Below are positions 53,115 to 64,000 of a stretch of DNA of 64,000 bases, piece by piece; the stretch's first letter is position 1; each line of letters begins with the position of its first letter. The translations under genes and the position numbers were made by a program. The stretch is from Biomphalaria glabrata (lineage: Eukaryota > Mollusca > Gastropoda > Planorbidae). The notes under the pieces were generated by a model, which worked only from the letters and a program-made list of their open reading frames with translations, was not told where the DNA came from and made no database searches. The DNA lies in NCBI RefSeq assembly GCF_947242115.1, contig NC_074726.1:2654951-2718950 (forward strand), given 5' to 3'.

Positions 53115-55130
53115 AAATCATAAAACATAAGTTAGAATAAATTCTGGTCAAGAACTGAGGTGCCCCCATATCATATGCTGTTACCCAATCAACTAGGCAA
53201 TATTGTATATTCTCTAAAATAGAACTTGATTTGGCATCATTTGCAGTGAGTATGAATTATCATTTTAAGACAATCTTTTTCTTTCTTGTTTAGATACACA
53301 TAGTAATATTCCTTTCACTTTTTAAAAAAGAAATTCTACACATTATTGAAAAAAAAAAAAAAAGAATAGTAATTGTTACAATAATACATTCTTTATACCT
53401 AAAACAAATCTTCAGTAAAGTGTCAGAAAATGGTTATATAATAAATACAACAAAACAGGCCCTACAATTGTGAGTTTTACATACCAGCTCAACAATTTTC
53501 AATGAGTGACACTTAAAGTACTGGTTTTCAAGGACATGAGATACAAAGTAGGTTCGCATATACTCAAATAGTTCACAGTGAAATATTCAGAAATTCTAAT
53601 TTCCCAGTGCCTAAATACCATTGTTTCTATTAGAGCCAGACACTGATTTAATGATGATAAAATGAAATGCAACTGAAGTTAAGAAAATACTTTTTAGAGT
53701 TAAATCTTTGAAGCTTTCTTTATAATGCTTTCTACTGCAGTTGTGTTGTTTTTAACATTAAAAAAAACATAGTGGCATGTTCTACATTATAAGGTTGAAG
53801 CCATTTTGATCAGCTGTTATTGCTATTAGGAAACATTAAGTTTGAACCAAGTCACTAAGTTTGATTGTAAGATTGATACTAATGTAAATAATTCTCATTC
53901 TTCTAGAACACCATGCTGTAACTGGAGTTAAATAAATGGTTTCTAGAACATTCAGTTTCTATGAATGTATATGATCCTAACAAAATGTATCTAATTATTT
54001 TTTGAACACATTTAAACCAGAGTTCTCTAGCCAGCTGCCTGATTACATTATATCTAACAAAAATAAAGTAGAAATTTCATTATTTGTATTACAACATACC
54101 ATGTATACTGTGGTATAGGGCAAAGGGATGTATACTACGGTATAGTAAAGTGAAAAAAAAAATGTTTTCTTTCCTGAAAGTTTTGTATTTTATAAATTAT
54201 GGCCACCAGCTATTGCAGCAAATCAGCTCTCGCCAAAAATTCAAATATCCTACTGCATCTACAATTGTCTCCATTTTAGTCAATTGTTCATCAAGCTTCT
54301 TTTTTTTACCATCCCATATCTGGCTACACTTACGTTTCATGAAAATATTTATAATTGCTACTTTTGTTCCTTATGCAGCTCTCTTAAATGTGAATATTTT
54401 TTTTCAGTTTCTTCATTTGATAAAAGCTTTTTATTTTGTTTTACATTCTTCCAATGTCTCAGAAAGAAAAAAAAAAAATCATGTTGATTGTTGATAAGAT
54501 CTAAAATATAACTGACAAGAAAAAAAAACAACTTGATGGTTTTCAACAGCCTGAGAACAAAACTTTAATGGACACAGTCAGCACTATGGAAAAAAAAAAA
54601 AGAAACAACCCACAGTCAAATTTACAACACATGCCAAGAGATTTAGGAAAAAAATGAATGTTTCAACATTCAAAAAAAAAAAAAAAAAAAAAAACATTTT
54701 AACTATCTAGATTATTCTAGATACAAATTAGGATTTTCAAGCAAATGAAGCAAATTTTGTTTTCAAGTATTTTTAAGATTTATAATTACTGAAAATGTGT
54801 GATTTGTAACTGATGGACTAGATGACACCTTCACACCTACCTGAGGACTATTACATTGTAGGTATTGTTGCACAAAATTTGCATAAAACCACATTTAATT
54901 TTTTTTTTAAAGAACAAGAACATGAATACATGAATGTTTAAAAATTAATGAATGATTTATGTATCATGTACATTATGCTGATGTGTTATTGTAATATCAA
55001 AATTAGCACTGTCGTAATAAATTAATGGTCTGCATTCAGATCAAGTTGCAATAGAAAATAAAAAATGCTGCCAGTGAAAATAACGTTTAAATAAAAAAGC
55101 TAACAATTTACATTTCACATAAGTTAAAAA
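53115..55130. other. intergenic AT-rich, A-runs, no gene seen
   Basis: A-runs are at 53349-53363, 54590-54600 and 54671-54693. An open frame of 136 codons (54084-54494) is Phe/Leu-rich, as expected from T-rich DNA, and has no other support. Confidence 0.5.
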
Positions 55131-55134
55131 ATTA

Positions 55135-55575
55135 AATTAAATTATAGCTTTTATATAGCGCTACTTTCATTCTTATAGCATGATCAGAGCGCTATGGCCC
55201 AATCTCATTTGTGGACCAGTGGGAAGAGAGAGAATCTGAGAGAAATTTTTCTGTGCTGCCTTTAGGCGCTCAGTATACACAACTCAACCTCGAGCCCCCT
55301 ACATAGGTAGCCTAGCCAAGTTCAAGTGTACTTAGCCTTAGCCCACAGTTGGCAATCAAAGTAAATTTTAATAGTTGTTGGCTTTAAAGAAGTACTCTGT
55401 TTTTTTACTTTCCATTTTTGTTTCTTTTGTTTCATGCTTATATCATGAAGCTCAGTATGCTCGGGTCCAAGCTCTTTTGTGGACTTGGGGGGGTGTGTGT
55501 ATGTTACTGGAGAAGGTTTAAGCCTCCTTGATAGGTAGCCAAGTGTTATTAGCCACACACATCCCACTTTCAATG
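55135..55575 (-). mobile_element. two SINE family 2 copies, minus orientation
   Basis: Copy 1 (about 55330-55135) has GGGGGCTCGAGGTTGAGTTG, ACTGAGCGCCTAAAGGCAGC and AGCGCTATATAAAAGCTATA. Copy 2 (about 55570-55425) has GTGGGATGTGTGTGGCTAAT, CTTGGCTACCTATC and GTCCACAAAAGAGCTTGGAC. The gene C stop lies 220 bp away, so these lie in or near its 3' UTR. Confidence 0.7.
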
Positions 55576-55792
55576 AGTTTTAACACCTCCACGTTCAAAG
55601 ATGAGATAATGTGTGAAAATTGTTGCGTTCACTTATTATTTTGTTACATTTCAAAAGTGGAAAGATTACATTGCAACTAATCTGCATTCCATAAGTGTTA
55701 TACAACTTAAAGATGTATAGGTGTTTCAGCAACTATTCACAACGACTAGATTATTTCAATTTCACATTCGATCATCACATCACTGTCTTCTG

Positions 55793-56649
55793 TTAACAAG
55801 TTTTAGGTACAATGTCATCTTTCACATCAAAATCTGGAATCAAAACAAAGGTTCCAGCACTACCTTGATATGTGGGTGTGTCATAGTTAATGCCCTTGCT
55901 AGGTTTAACTTCAAATCCGTAGCTTTTCTTCCCAAGGGAAACATGTTTTTTGCCCCCATAAGGATGTGAAACAATGACAACTAGCCTTTCACTGTCCCAC
56001 TGCACAGTATGAACATACTTGTCGAAAGCATTTTCCCAGCATGCTTCAAACCTGTCCAACATTCCTTCAAGTTTACGAATTAAATCCAAATCACACGTTG
56101 AGCACATAAACATTAACAGGTCTCTCTCCACATTTCGAACAGCAACCCTGTGACCTCTGATGTACCTGACATCTATCTGCTGATCATCATCGTAGAACAG
56201 CGTGCAGCTAAAATGTTTTGCATCCTCCTCATCATAAAGCAACTGAGCAGAGGTGAGTATTCTGATTTCGCCCCATTCTTTCTTGGGACATATTAGGCAC
56301 TCATCACATGGGCACTGCCCGTCTTTTTCTGTACGGAAGAATACATCGTCCACTTTACCACTGCCAAACATGACCTCTCCTTCACCAAGGTCCTTTACGA
56401 CACAAGTCCTTTGAGCAGCTGACCAGTAGTGTTTTCTTCGTTTGCCCACACCTTTGACCTCTATCTTAACCGTTAGGTCAGCAAGAGATCTGATTAAGTC
56501 AAACATTTCTGCGTGTTGATAACAGACAGGTAGATCTTCCAAAGAGAAGTCATTAACTGGTACATGTTTCTGATGACCATAAGTAGCACTGTAGTCTATG
56601 TTGGGAATAATTTTAGTGTGTTCATCTGTGATGTAAACATCAGACATAT
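55793..56649 (-). CDS. 284-aa protein resembling a trypsin-fold family, probable pseudoprotease
   Basis: An acceptor TTTCTTTCTTCAG precedes 56649 and the ATG lies at 56647, so an upstream noncoding exon is expected. The single coding exon ends at TAA (55795-55793). The protein starts MSDVYITDEHTKIIP and has no signal peptide or membrane segment. CPCDEC (112-117) is a likely metal or disulphide cluster. From memory, molluscan relatives have T-A-T-H-V-V-x-D, then D-x-D-L-(V/I), then S-H-P-x-G and G-S-S-G-A. Here the matching positions are TSAQLLYD (132-139, Gln for His), CDLDLI (185-190, Asp kept), SHPYGGKKHVSLG (227-239) and GSAGT (262-266, Ala for Ser). If the alignment is right, two of three catalytic residues are lost while the fold residues remain. 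The open frame argues for a functioning, non-catalytic protein. Confidence 0.75.
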
Positions 56650-56803
56650 CTGAAGAAAGAAATTTTCTTTTATTACCAGGTATTAAAGAAATGAGCATGT
56701 TATTTCAAACATTTTTAGGCTAGTTCTAAGTAACAGTACTCAGGACATTGTGGGAGTTGGAGTCTGGGTTCAAACCTAGGCAAGACCAGATTTTCAGTCA
56801 ATA

Positions 56804-57163
56804 TCACAAACACTCTATTGCCAACCTAGTGGTTGATTGTTGCACCTGTAACAAAATGGCAAAGCCACAATGGATAAAGAAACAGTTTATGAATTTAAGG
56901 CATTCATCTTTCAACAATCTGTACATGGCTGAGCCACAAGTACTTGTGTAGCTGTAGTGTTTTATCAGCGTGTGTTCAGTGTGTGAGACGGCCATGTCCA
57001 TTGTTTGTCCACAGTACTTGATGTATCTTGTTGTATAAAGCCAAGAAGCTGCTAATTCTAGTAATGTTATTTTATTCAAGTATCTTGCCAAAACTTGTAT
57101 TCTCTCTACATGTGAAGGGAGGATATTCTCTACCTCTGTCACGAGACACAATAGTAAATACAA
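56804..57163 (-). other. 119-codon open frame of unknown status upstream of gene C
   Basis: The frame includes LLELAASWLYTTRYIKYCGQ and MDMAVSHTEHTLIKHYSYTS. The composition is more protein-like than most of the neighbourhood. It lies on the gene C strand, about 150 bp upstream of it. No in-frame link was found. It could be a decayed repeat or a separate exon. Confidence 0.25.
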
Positions 57164-57354
57164 TGAGCATCCACTATAGCATGATGATTATAATTGAAAA
57201 TTTCAATGTAAATTACTATTAATAAAAAATATCACCCTTCAGTGACTTTCTTACTTCTCATTAGATTTATTCAAGTGTCATAGGTCAGTAAATCAGCGCT
57301 GGTTGTCCTTGAGATGAGGTTCTTTTTTTTTTTCGTTATTGTTTCTACCATACA

Positions 57355-57520
57355 GAGGACGAAGAAAGTGATGAGAAGACAACATACAAAAAAATGGACG
57401 GGTCTGCCATTGAAAAAGGTTCTATCTTAGGCAAAAAAAAAGAGAGGAATGGAGAAAGGCAGTTAACAGATCTTGTGTGGTGCCCCAACAGGTAAACCAA
57501 CTATGGGATAAGTGAACCAT
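57355..57520 (+). mobile_element. LINE family B 3' fragment
   Basis: ACAGAGGACGAAGAAAGTGA, AATGGACGGGTCTGCCATTG, CTTGTGTGGTGCCCCAACAG and CTATGGGATAAG match the family. Confidence 0.8.
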
Positions 57521-57599
57521 TCACAGAATTTTCCAAAAGGTAGATAAATCCTAATAAGTGGTCTGTGCATTGGGCAAACTGAATGTAAATTAACATTTT

Positions 57600-58035
57600 C
57601 TGGACAAAAATACGCCTTTTTAACACAATCGTCATCCCTACAGCAACATGGAAGTTATCAGCCAAAATTGAGAAAAGACTAAATGTGGCTCAACAAAAAT
57701 GGCTGAGACAGATTTTAGAAGTCAGTTACACAGATCAGGTCTCAAACAAGGAAATCAATTGCCGAACTGGGAGTCGAACACTAAGTGAGGTTATGACAGA
57801 GCATCGCATGAGGTTTGCTGGACATGTTCTCCAACAAAATGAACTATGCATACCAAGAAATGCAACACGAGAAAAGCGCAAACAGGGACATCCTCCTATA
57901 ACTGGGTGCCACACTTTCATGGAGGATAGTGGACACCAGGTGGGAGGAGGCTTCAGACATTGCCAGTGACAGATCTTTTTGGAGACAGCTTACTGCCCAA
58001 TCCGCTGAACAGGGGGAGGAGGACCTAAGTCCTAA
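57600..58035 (+). mobile_element. LINE family D 3' fragment
   Basis: The plus frame encodes IVIPTATWKLSAKIEKRLNV, AQQKWLRQILEVSYTDQVSN and RTLSEVMTEHRMRFAGHVLQ. It then shifts frame into RWEEASDIASDRSFWRQLTA. This is the usual C-terminal region of an endonuclease/RT LINE, distinct from families A-C. Confidence 0.8.
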
Positions 58036-58089
58036 GTGTCCTTTTCAGATAGGTTGGGTGAGAAAGGGAGTGTAGATTAGGCTTAGTTA

Positions 58090-58428
58090 ATTCAGAGACC
58101 ATAATAAGTAAACAGGTGCGTTTCTATTTCTAATACAAAGAGTATTGTTGTAAACTTGTTCCCCCCACGACTGACTATTTTTCGCACAATTTTGTTTATG
58201 TTTGGAGGCGAAACTGACCTGAGCGAGTGTGTTGATGTGAAAAGTAACTGGAGTTATGATCGCAGATTTTTCAACGGAGGATTGTTTTTCTTGCATCGGT
58301 TTTTGTGAATAGTTGTATGTACATTTGATTAGGAGAACTGTGAAATTATTTCGATTACTTGGATTATTGACTGTTCGTAGTGGATTGTGCTTCTGCAACC
58401 AGAAGGATATTGGCGACCAGACAATCGG
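58090..58428 (+). ncRNA. possible untranslated first exon ending at GTGAGT
   Basis: Composition is less AT-rich than the flanks, with several CG dinucleotides. The block ends GACCAGACAATCG|GTGAGTTAAC, a good donor. No open frame leads into it. It might be a 5' exon of a gene to the right, or the leader of an old retroelement. The downstream exon was not found. Confidence 0.22.
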
Positions 58429-58429
58429 T

Positions 58430-59790
58430 GAGTTAACTTTCTTTAGTCTACTCCAAAGTCGTAACAGTATAAAGAATCAATAATAGAGATTGATTTGACA
58501 TTTTGGAAAAGTGAGTAATTTCTAAAAGCATAATTTTACCTCAAAAAAAAAAAAATCTGTCTATTTTATATTAAATATCAACTTTAATTGAATATAATGT
58601 TTCATTACAGTTACCAGGAATTTGTTAAATTTTGATGTTTGTGAAGAAGAATTGATAGTGGATTTTTTTTTCTTACAAACCTTTTAATCAGACAAGCTTG
58701 TTATGTTCATCTGTAAAACAGAAATTACACTAAATGTACATTTAGTAACCTAGAGACTATTCAAGGCTGAGTATTAAGTTTATGACAGTGAAAAATTAGG
58801 ATCTTTTAAATTTTCTTTTTAACAACAGTGTCTTTTTTGTGTTTGTTTAAATAGTCCGATCAATAGCATGAATTTAAACTTTTTTTTTTTAGTAGACTTA
58901 AAGATTAAACCAATAGTTTTACTCAATATATAACAAAAATCTAATAGGTAAAATACTATTTTAAGTAATAAATGTTAATTAAATTAAAACAAAGCTCATT
59001 GACTGCAGTGATTTATTTTTTAAATGCTCCATTTTTAGACTTATTTTTTTCTGAACATGACTATAACAAAAAATGTGTTCCACAAGTACCAATGAAGCGA
59101 TAGTAACATATTTGGTATCAGGTTAAAGGTAAAGGGAATATGAAAATGTAAACATCTTTCCATTTAAATATAAGATACAAATTATAATCTAAATGGATGC
59201 TAGCTCTAGTATTTCTGAAACCTAAATCTAGATTTTCATCTCTGTATTACAGCTGAAACAGTCTATTAGAATATCTACAGCTTTATCAAAAGAAATGGTT
59301 TAAATAGTTAAGAACTGCGATTATTCAACCCTAACCCTAAGTAATGGATTTAGAATAATTTCATATTTCACTTTTATTTTGCAGTAAATCTTTATATACA
59401 AATATTTTTAGAGGTTGTCAGACTGTCTAGTCTATGGGAGAGATGTGCCGCAAGCAAAGTTTGACATGTTTCAAATAATATTTGATATTTTATATACGTT
59501 TGTTTGGTCAACAAGATATGATTTATAAATACATTTTATATAAGATTATAGCTCATTGACCTGTCATCCTTGACTCACTCATTTTTGTATCCACCGTAAT
59601 GACTTAAAAACTTTTCACATATATTTGGTCTATTAGATATGGATTTATTTTTGTCTGTTCTAAACATGTAAAATTTGTTATATACTAGATCTTTAGAAGT
59701 TCTTTCCATTGGAATTTACTAAATATGGCGGAAAACAGATTGAGCTCTCAACATTCTACTTTAAGGCCCATTTTTTTGACCAATTTCAAA
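58430..59790. other. intergenic/intronic AT-rich, no feature recognised
   Basis: No coding frame. A short CAACCCTAACCCTAA at 59327 is too small to mean telomeric DNA. Confidence 0.45.
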
Positions 59791-59794
59791 ATTA

Positions 59795-60470
59795 CTTTTA
59801 TTGACATATTATATATCAGATTTATTGCCCAAGAATAGAGGAATTCAAAAAAAATAAAATCAGAAGCAACAGACAATTATTTAACTTGAAAAAATGAGGT
59901 CAAACACACTTACCCCTAATAATGAAAAATTCATCACTCACAGAAGATATGTCCCATAATCCATGAATTTTACAAATTCACAATATTATTTATAGAAAAA
60001 TATATCCCAAAGTAAAGTATATTTATAGAACATTTGAAAAAAATATAAAAACAAGTTTTTTAAGTCATTTATGCAAATTAATTGAGCCACCCCAGACCCC
60101 ACCCCCTCCGTAAAAAAAATTAGGTTGCAAATTATACTTTATCATTATCCTAAATAACAAAAACATAATCAGTTTAGACATATTATGTATCAATTTTAAT
60201 GCCCAAGAAGAGAGGAATCCAAAAAAAGTAAATTCATTATCATCAGACAAGTATTTAACATAAAAAAATGAGGTCAAACACACTTACCCCTAATAATGAA
60301 AAATCCATAATTCACAGAAGATATGTCCAATAATCCATGAATTTCACAAATTCACAATATTATTTGCTTAAAACTATGTCACAAAGTAAAGTATATTTAT
60401 ATAACATTTGAAAAAAAAAACAACAACCTTAAAAAGTATTTATAATTAATAAATAAGCCCCCTCTTCGGC
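59795..60470. repeat. 374-bp tandem duplication, diverged
   Basis: Both copies contain GAGGTCAAACACACTTACCC (59896 and 60270), ATATGTCC-ATAATCCATGAA and AAAGTAAAGTATATTTATA. Scattered differences indicate age. Confidence 0.9.
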
Positions 60471-60539
60471 CCACGCTACCAATAAAAAGTCTTTTTTTTT
60501 TCTCTTATCTTCATGTTTTAACATGATACTATTTATATC

Positions 60540-61670
60540 AATTTTAGATAAAGGTTATAGATATGTATAATTTTAGACTAGAAAAGATCTAATATTAAAT
60601 GAAATATTATCAAGATTTAGATCTATTCTAGTTCTTGATCACTTTTTAGATCTAGGTCTAGAGTACTCTACTTAGACTAGAGTTAGACCTAATAAAGCTT
60701 AACTTGCATGGTGCATGATCTATATCTATTGACTATTCTGTTTACTATCTCAAATAATCTCAATCTTTGTATCTGTAGTAACTGTTGCTGAGAAAAGAAA
60801 TAAAAACAACTTTTATAATTTGGTTAATATGTGTTTGTTGTTATTTTTAACTATGTCACTATGTCACTATGTCTATTGAATCTCTTCTACTCTTGTTTAT
60901 AATTGACTAAATCTAGATTTTTTCCACTTTAACTTTAAGTAATTTAAGATGTAGATCTAGAGATCAGATCTAATTTAACCCTACTGAGTTTATAAGATCC
61001 TATGAATTAGATTTAGATATATAAAATCTTAGATCTAATCTACATTTAGATTCCTAGATCCACACGTGTACATCGCTAATTGACTATCTACTAGATCTAG
61101 TAGTACTAGTTACTAGATCTAGAAATGACTAGATCTATAGTAGATTTAGATCTCAGATTTTTTTCCATGTTAAAATCTAGTCCTAAGTCTTACTATGAAT
61201 TATATTTAGACGTAGATATAAGGCTATATAAATTATATAGATCTAAGACATAGAGTCTACATTTAGACTTAGACTAGATCACTACGGTCTTGATTCTTGA
61301 TCCACGTGTGTACATCGCTACTTTACTATCTACTAGAAATGACTATATATAAATATAGATCTAAATCATCTAGTTCTAGTCTATCCTGATAAGAGAATTT
61401 AGATCTAGATCAGTAAATATTTAAATAATTTCACGCTTATTAACTCTAATGACTAGATCTAGACTCTAGACTAATCTAATCTCAGAGTCTAAGTCCAGTG
61501 ACCTAGATCTAGTCCTAGACCTAGAGATCGATCTATGTCTAACTAATCTAAAAGCATTTCGCTAGATTGATTTTAAAATATGGTTAAGATCTAGTCTTTA
61601 TAGATCTAGATCTGTAGAAACTATTATAGATCTAGAGATAGATTAATTTAGATCTAAAATCTAAGTTCAA
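60540..61670. repeat. AGATCTAG/TCTAGA-dense tract
   Basis: Same texture as 32036-33240. Within it, a phrase with CACGTGT-TACATCGCTA and CTATCTACTAGA recurs (61065 and 61302), so part of it duplicated. Confidence 0.85.
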
Positions 61671-61674
61671 AATG

Positions 61675-62135
61675 TGCCCCCCCCCCCCTCGCGCTGAAAC
61701 ATCGCATTGCCGGGCCGATTTTATGACGCATGCAATGTACCAATATTAAAGTAAAATAATTGCCGTAGTAGTCGATATTAATTTAAAAATTATAGGTTTT
61801 TAGCTTTTACAGACTAAGATCTCAATTCAGAGGTGCGCCTTCAGGTTGACTAAGTCAAAACGTGTGTTCGTTTGTTTTTATCGCGCGCGCCTGGCTAAAG
61901 ATAGATACCCGTGTTCCCGTCCTTGAAGTTAATTATTGAAGAAAACGACATCCTATTATTAAAGCAGAATAATTAACTAAGCAGTTGATATTATGAACTG
62001 AATTATCTGTAATAGATTCTGTCTATAATTACCTTTGCTAGAATTATCGCTTCGAATATTTCTGAGCGAATGACAAAAAAAAAAAGCACTTTGAACGGGA
62101 GGTCATGAAGTCAATTCCGGCGACCTCCATTCTGA
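61675..62135. promoter_or_regulatory. CpG-richer patch, possible promoter
   Basis: After a C-run come TCGCGCTGAAACATCGCATT, GCCGGGCCG and later TCGCGCGCGCC. An inverted CCAAT (GATTGG) lies at 62135-62140. In this AT-rich DNA such a patch may mark a transcription start, but no TATA box or exon could be tied to it. Confidence 0.25.
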
Positions 62136-62139
62136 TTGG

Positions 62140-62840
62140 TGTTAAAAAAAACGAGATTTTATAAATATTTTTTTATTTTAAATAACCAAAAAATAACAAA
62201 AATAATTAATTATGATGATAGAAATACAAAAATAAGTGTTTTGAAACGAAAATCGGCAAAATGTAATTTATATAAAAAAAAAAATGTACACATTGTTTGG
62301 CGACATCACAACTTCAAAAATTGCATCGAGGCTATTTTTTTTCAAATTTAAGACAAAAGAAGCATTTTATTTACTTTTTTTTTTCTTTATGGTGTATAAC
62401 AATCATTTTTAAATACTAAGTATGTATTTTAAACATGAGTTATATTTCTAAAATATGTTTCTTACCTTTTGAAATGGGATCACATAAATCCAGAAGTAAA
62501 TGTTGTCTGTCTTTTTGGCAATACTTCATGATATTCACAAATGCACAAATTCCATATAAAAACGAATTTCAAAAAAATTTTGCTAATGAAGCTTCCAGAA
62601 ACATAGATCTATCCATCAGTAAAAGCAAATATACCACAGATGGTCTATATTCAGAGATAATGAATATTGAACTCGAAAAATGCATTTTCAATAGAGAATC
62701 TGTTTTCCGCCATATATTGTTATTGGAGGATAAAGATTGCAGACAACTGAATCAGAATAGATTTCAAACATTTTAATTGTCATGTTAACATTAATGCAGA
62801 TAAATGCATTTATAACGTATCATTACTTCTGAACTATCAT
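62140..62840. other. AT-rich; unclassified 113-codon frame
   Basis: The frame 62435-62776 (plus) lacks a recognised domain. Its Lys/Ile/Asn/Phe-rich composition fits AT-rich noncoding DNA, though it could be an exon. Confidence 0.2.
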
Positions 62841-62844
62841 CTAG

Positions 62845-62905
62845 TTGGTCGTGACCCCTTTGGGGGTCGAATGACCATTTACCAGGGTCGCCTTAGACTG
62901 TCATA
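62845..62905 (+). mobile_element. SPIN-like hAT end fragment
   Basis: GTTGGTCGTGACCCCTTTGG, GGGTCGAATGACCATTTACC and AGGGTCGCCTTAGACTGTC match the end region of the 11082-11276 element read on its minus strand. The other end and the target duplication are not visible. Confidence 0.65.
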
Positions 62906-63104
62906 ATTTTTTTTTTTTTTTGGCTATTTTTGAACGGAAATGTGTTGTTTTTTTTTTAAACGTGGTTTAACAAGCATATTTAATTAGTTTAATAGCTTAA
63001 TTAGTTAGTGAATACTTGAATAGTGACAATGAATAAAATCATAAAAATGACTCTGACGATCAGATGAATCATGAGTGACTAGTCAGACTAGTCACTCAAG
63101 TTGA

Positions 63105-63960
63105 AGTAGAAATTACTAGATCTAGATCTAGACTAGAAATTTAAGAATCAATAAATTTAGAATTTCTAGTCTCTTGTCTCTACTCTAGGTCTAAAGTCTA
63201 AGTTCTAACTCTGACTCTGTCTAGACTAAACTTACTAAACTAAAGTCAGTCTAAAGTGACAAAAAGTCTAAGGCTAATGCCAATGCTGTAAGGGAAGGAG
63301 ACTAAGTCTGGCTAAGACTTAACTCTTAAGACTAAGACTAAGACGACTATGACTATGACTAAGTCTCTATGATCTATCATACTCTATGACTATGACTATG
63401 CTATGAGTTATGAGTATGATGAGTATGAGTAAGCGTTAATTATAAATTAAAGCGCACAAAATTTGTGACAAATTATTAAATTAACTTTGCGCCTCCTCTT
63501 GTCCAGAGGGATATTCTCAATCATTTTTTGTTACATTACTTAACATAAAGTGATTTAGAATTTTAGGGAAAACCATAATTTATATATACATCTATATCTA
63601 GACTAGTTCTTACTTTTTTTTTAACCTTACGGTCTTTTATCATTACTGTAATTAGAGCAACGCCATATTGTTTATTTTGCATCTGAAAGGAAGTAAGAAA
63701 AAGTATCACTGAACTAGATCTATATAGAGTTCTAGCAATTTAGGAACATTTTTAAAAATAAAACTTATTGTTATATAAATCTAGAGTTAGATTCTAGATC
63801 TATATATAATCTAGATCTATATAGTTCTTTCTTTACTTTCTTTCTGTATAAGATAAGATAAGACAATGAGTTAGTTTTTAATTCCTCTCGCTGGCCTATA
63901 TAGATCTAGATCTAATCATTCTAATGCGTTTGTTTCTTATTTCTCTCACTGGCCTAAGTA
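63105..63960. repeat. AGATCT-rich and ACTATG/AAGTCT simple repeats
   Basis: AGATCTAG words occur at 63115-63130 and 63715-63915. GACTATGACTATG-type and GACTAAG-type short repeats occur at 63240-63430. A lone LINE A-like tail (TATAAGATAAGATAAG) lies at 63848-63863. Confidence 0.8.
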
Positions 63961-64000
63961 ATGCGTTTGTTTCTTATTTCTCTCACTGGCCTATATAATG
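63885..64000. repeat. 37-bp tandem repeat running off the window
   Basis: Units of TAATGCGTTTGTTTCTTATT then TCTCTCACTGGCCTAAG, starting at about 63922 and 63959, with a partial older copy at 63880-63900. The array may continue beyond the window. Confidence 0.85.

Noticed and set aside
54084-54494. 136-codon open frame
   Set aside because: Phe/Leu/Ile-rich translation of T-rich DNA without a start context or domain.
58090-58428. Calling this block a retrovirus-like leader
   Set aside because: No paired terminal repeats and no capsid, protease, polymerase or envelope trace was found in the window; a possible noncoding exon is the weaker claim.

Overview
The window looks like nuclear DNA of a heterobranch (probably freshwater pulmonate) snail. 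It is AT-rich, with spliced genes, long introns and C2H2 zinc-finger genes. It also holds tRNA-derived SINEs, 5'-truncated LINEs, intronic minisatellites and dense AGATCT/TCTAGA tracts. The species placement is inferred from this texture and from resemblance to families I know in such snails; no search was run.

Layout. 1-2.7 kb: the last coding exon of an unidentified plus-strand gene (1-201), LINE debris, and a small minus-strand gene that may encode a 35-residue one-helix membrane peptide. 2.7-9.6 kb: no gene; fold-back repeats, tandem duplications, a large CATA microsatellite, a short piggyBac-like MITE. 9.67-17.87 kb: a plus-strand chain of 54-63-nt, in-frame exons giving a Lys/Glu-rich protein, interrupted by SINEs, a SPIN-like hAT MITE and minisatellites. 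18-28.5 kb: mostly LINE and SINE remnants. 28.6-30.4 kb (minus) and 33.3-46.0 kb (plus): two divergent C2H2 zinc-finger genes, here A and B, with similar N-termini. A carries tandem IKDE (SUMO-type) repeats and one in-frame stop near its start. B joins an acidic N-terminal exon, five N/Q-rich micro-exons and one giant exon with about 21 fingers; its introns hold two very large minisatellites. 46-55 kb: repeats. 55.8-56.65 kb (minus): a 284-residue protein resembling a trypsin-fold family but apparently lacking two triad residues. 57-64 kb: LINE remnants, a possible noncoding exon, and AGATCT-rich DNA.

Nothing indicates an operon or a pathway. The zinc-finger pair is probably nuclear and regulatory. 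The most unusual features are two unrelated runs of frame-preserving micro-exons, one of which still shows an exon duplicated together with its flanking intron, and three minisatellites that grew out of transposon 3' ends. All exon calls come from reading splice signals and frames by eye, and transcript evidence is not available.
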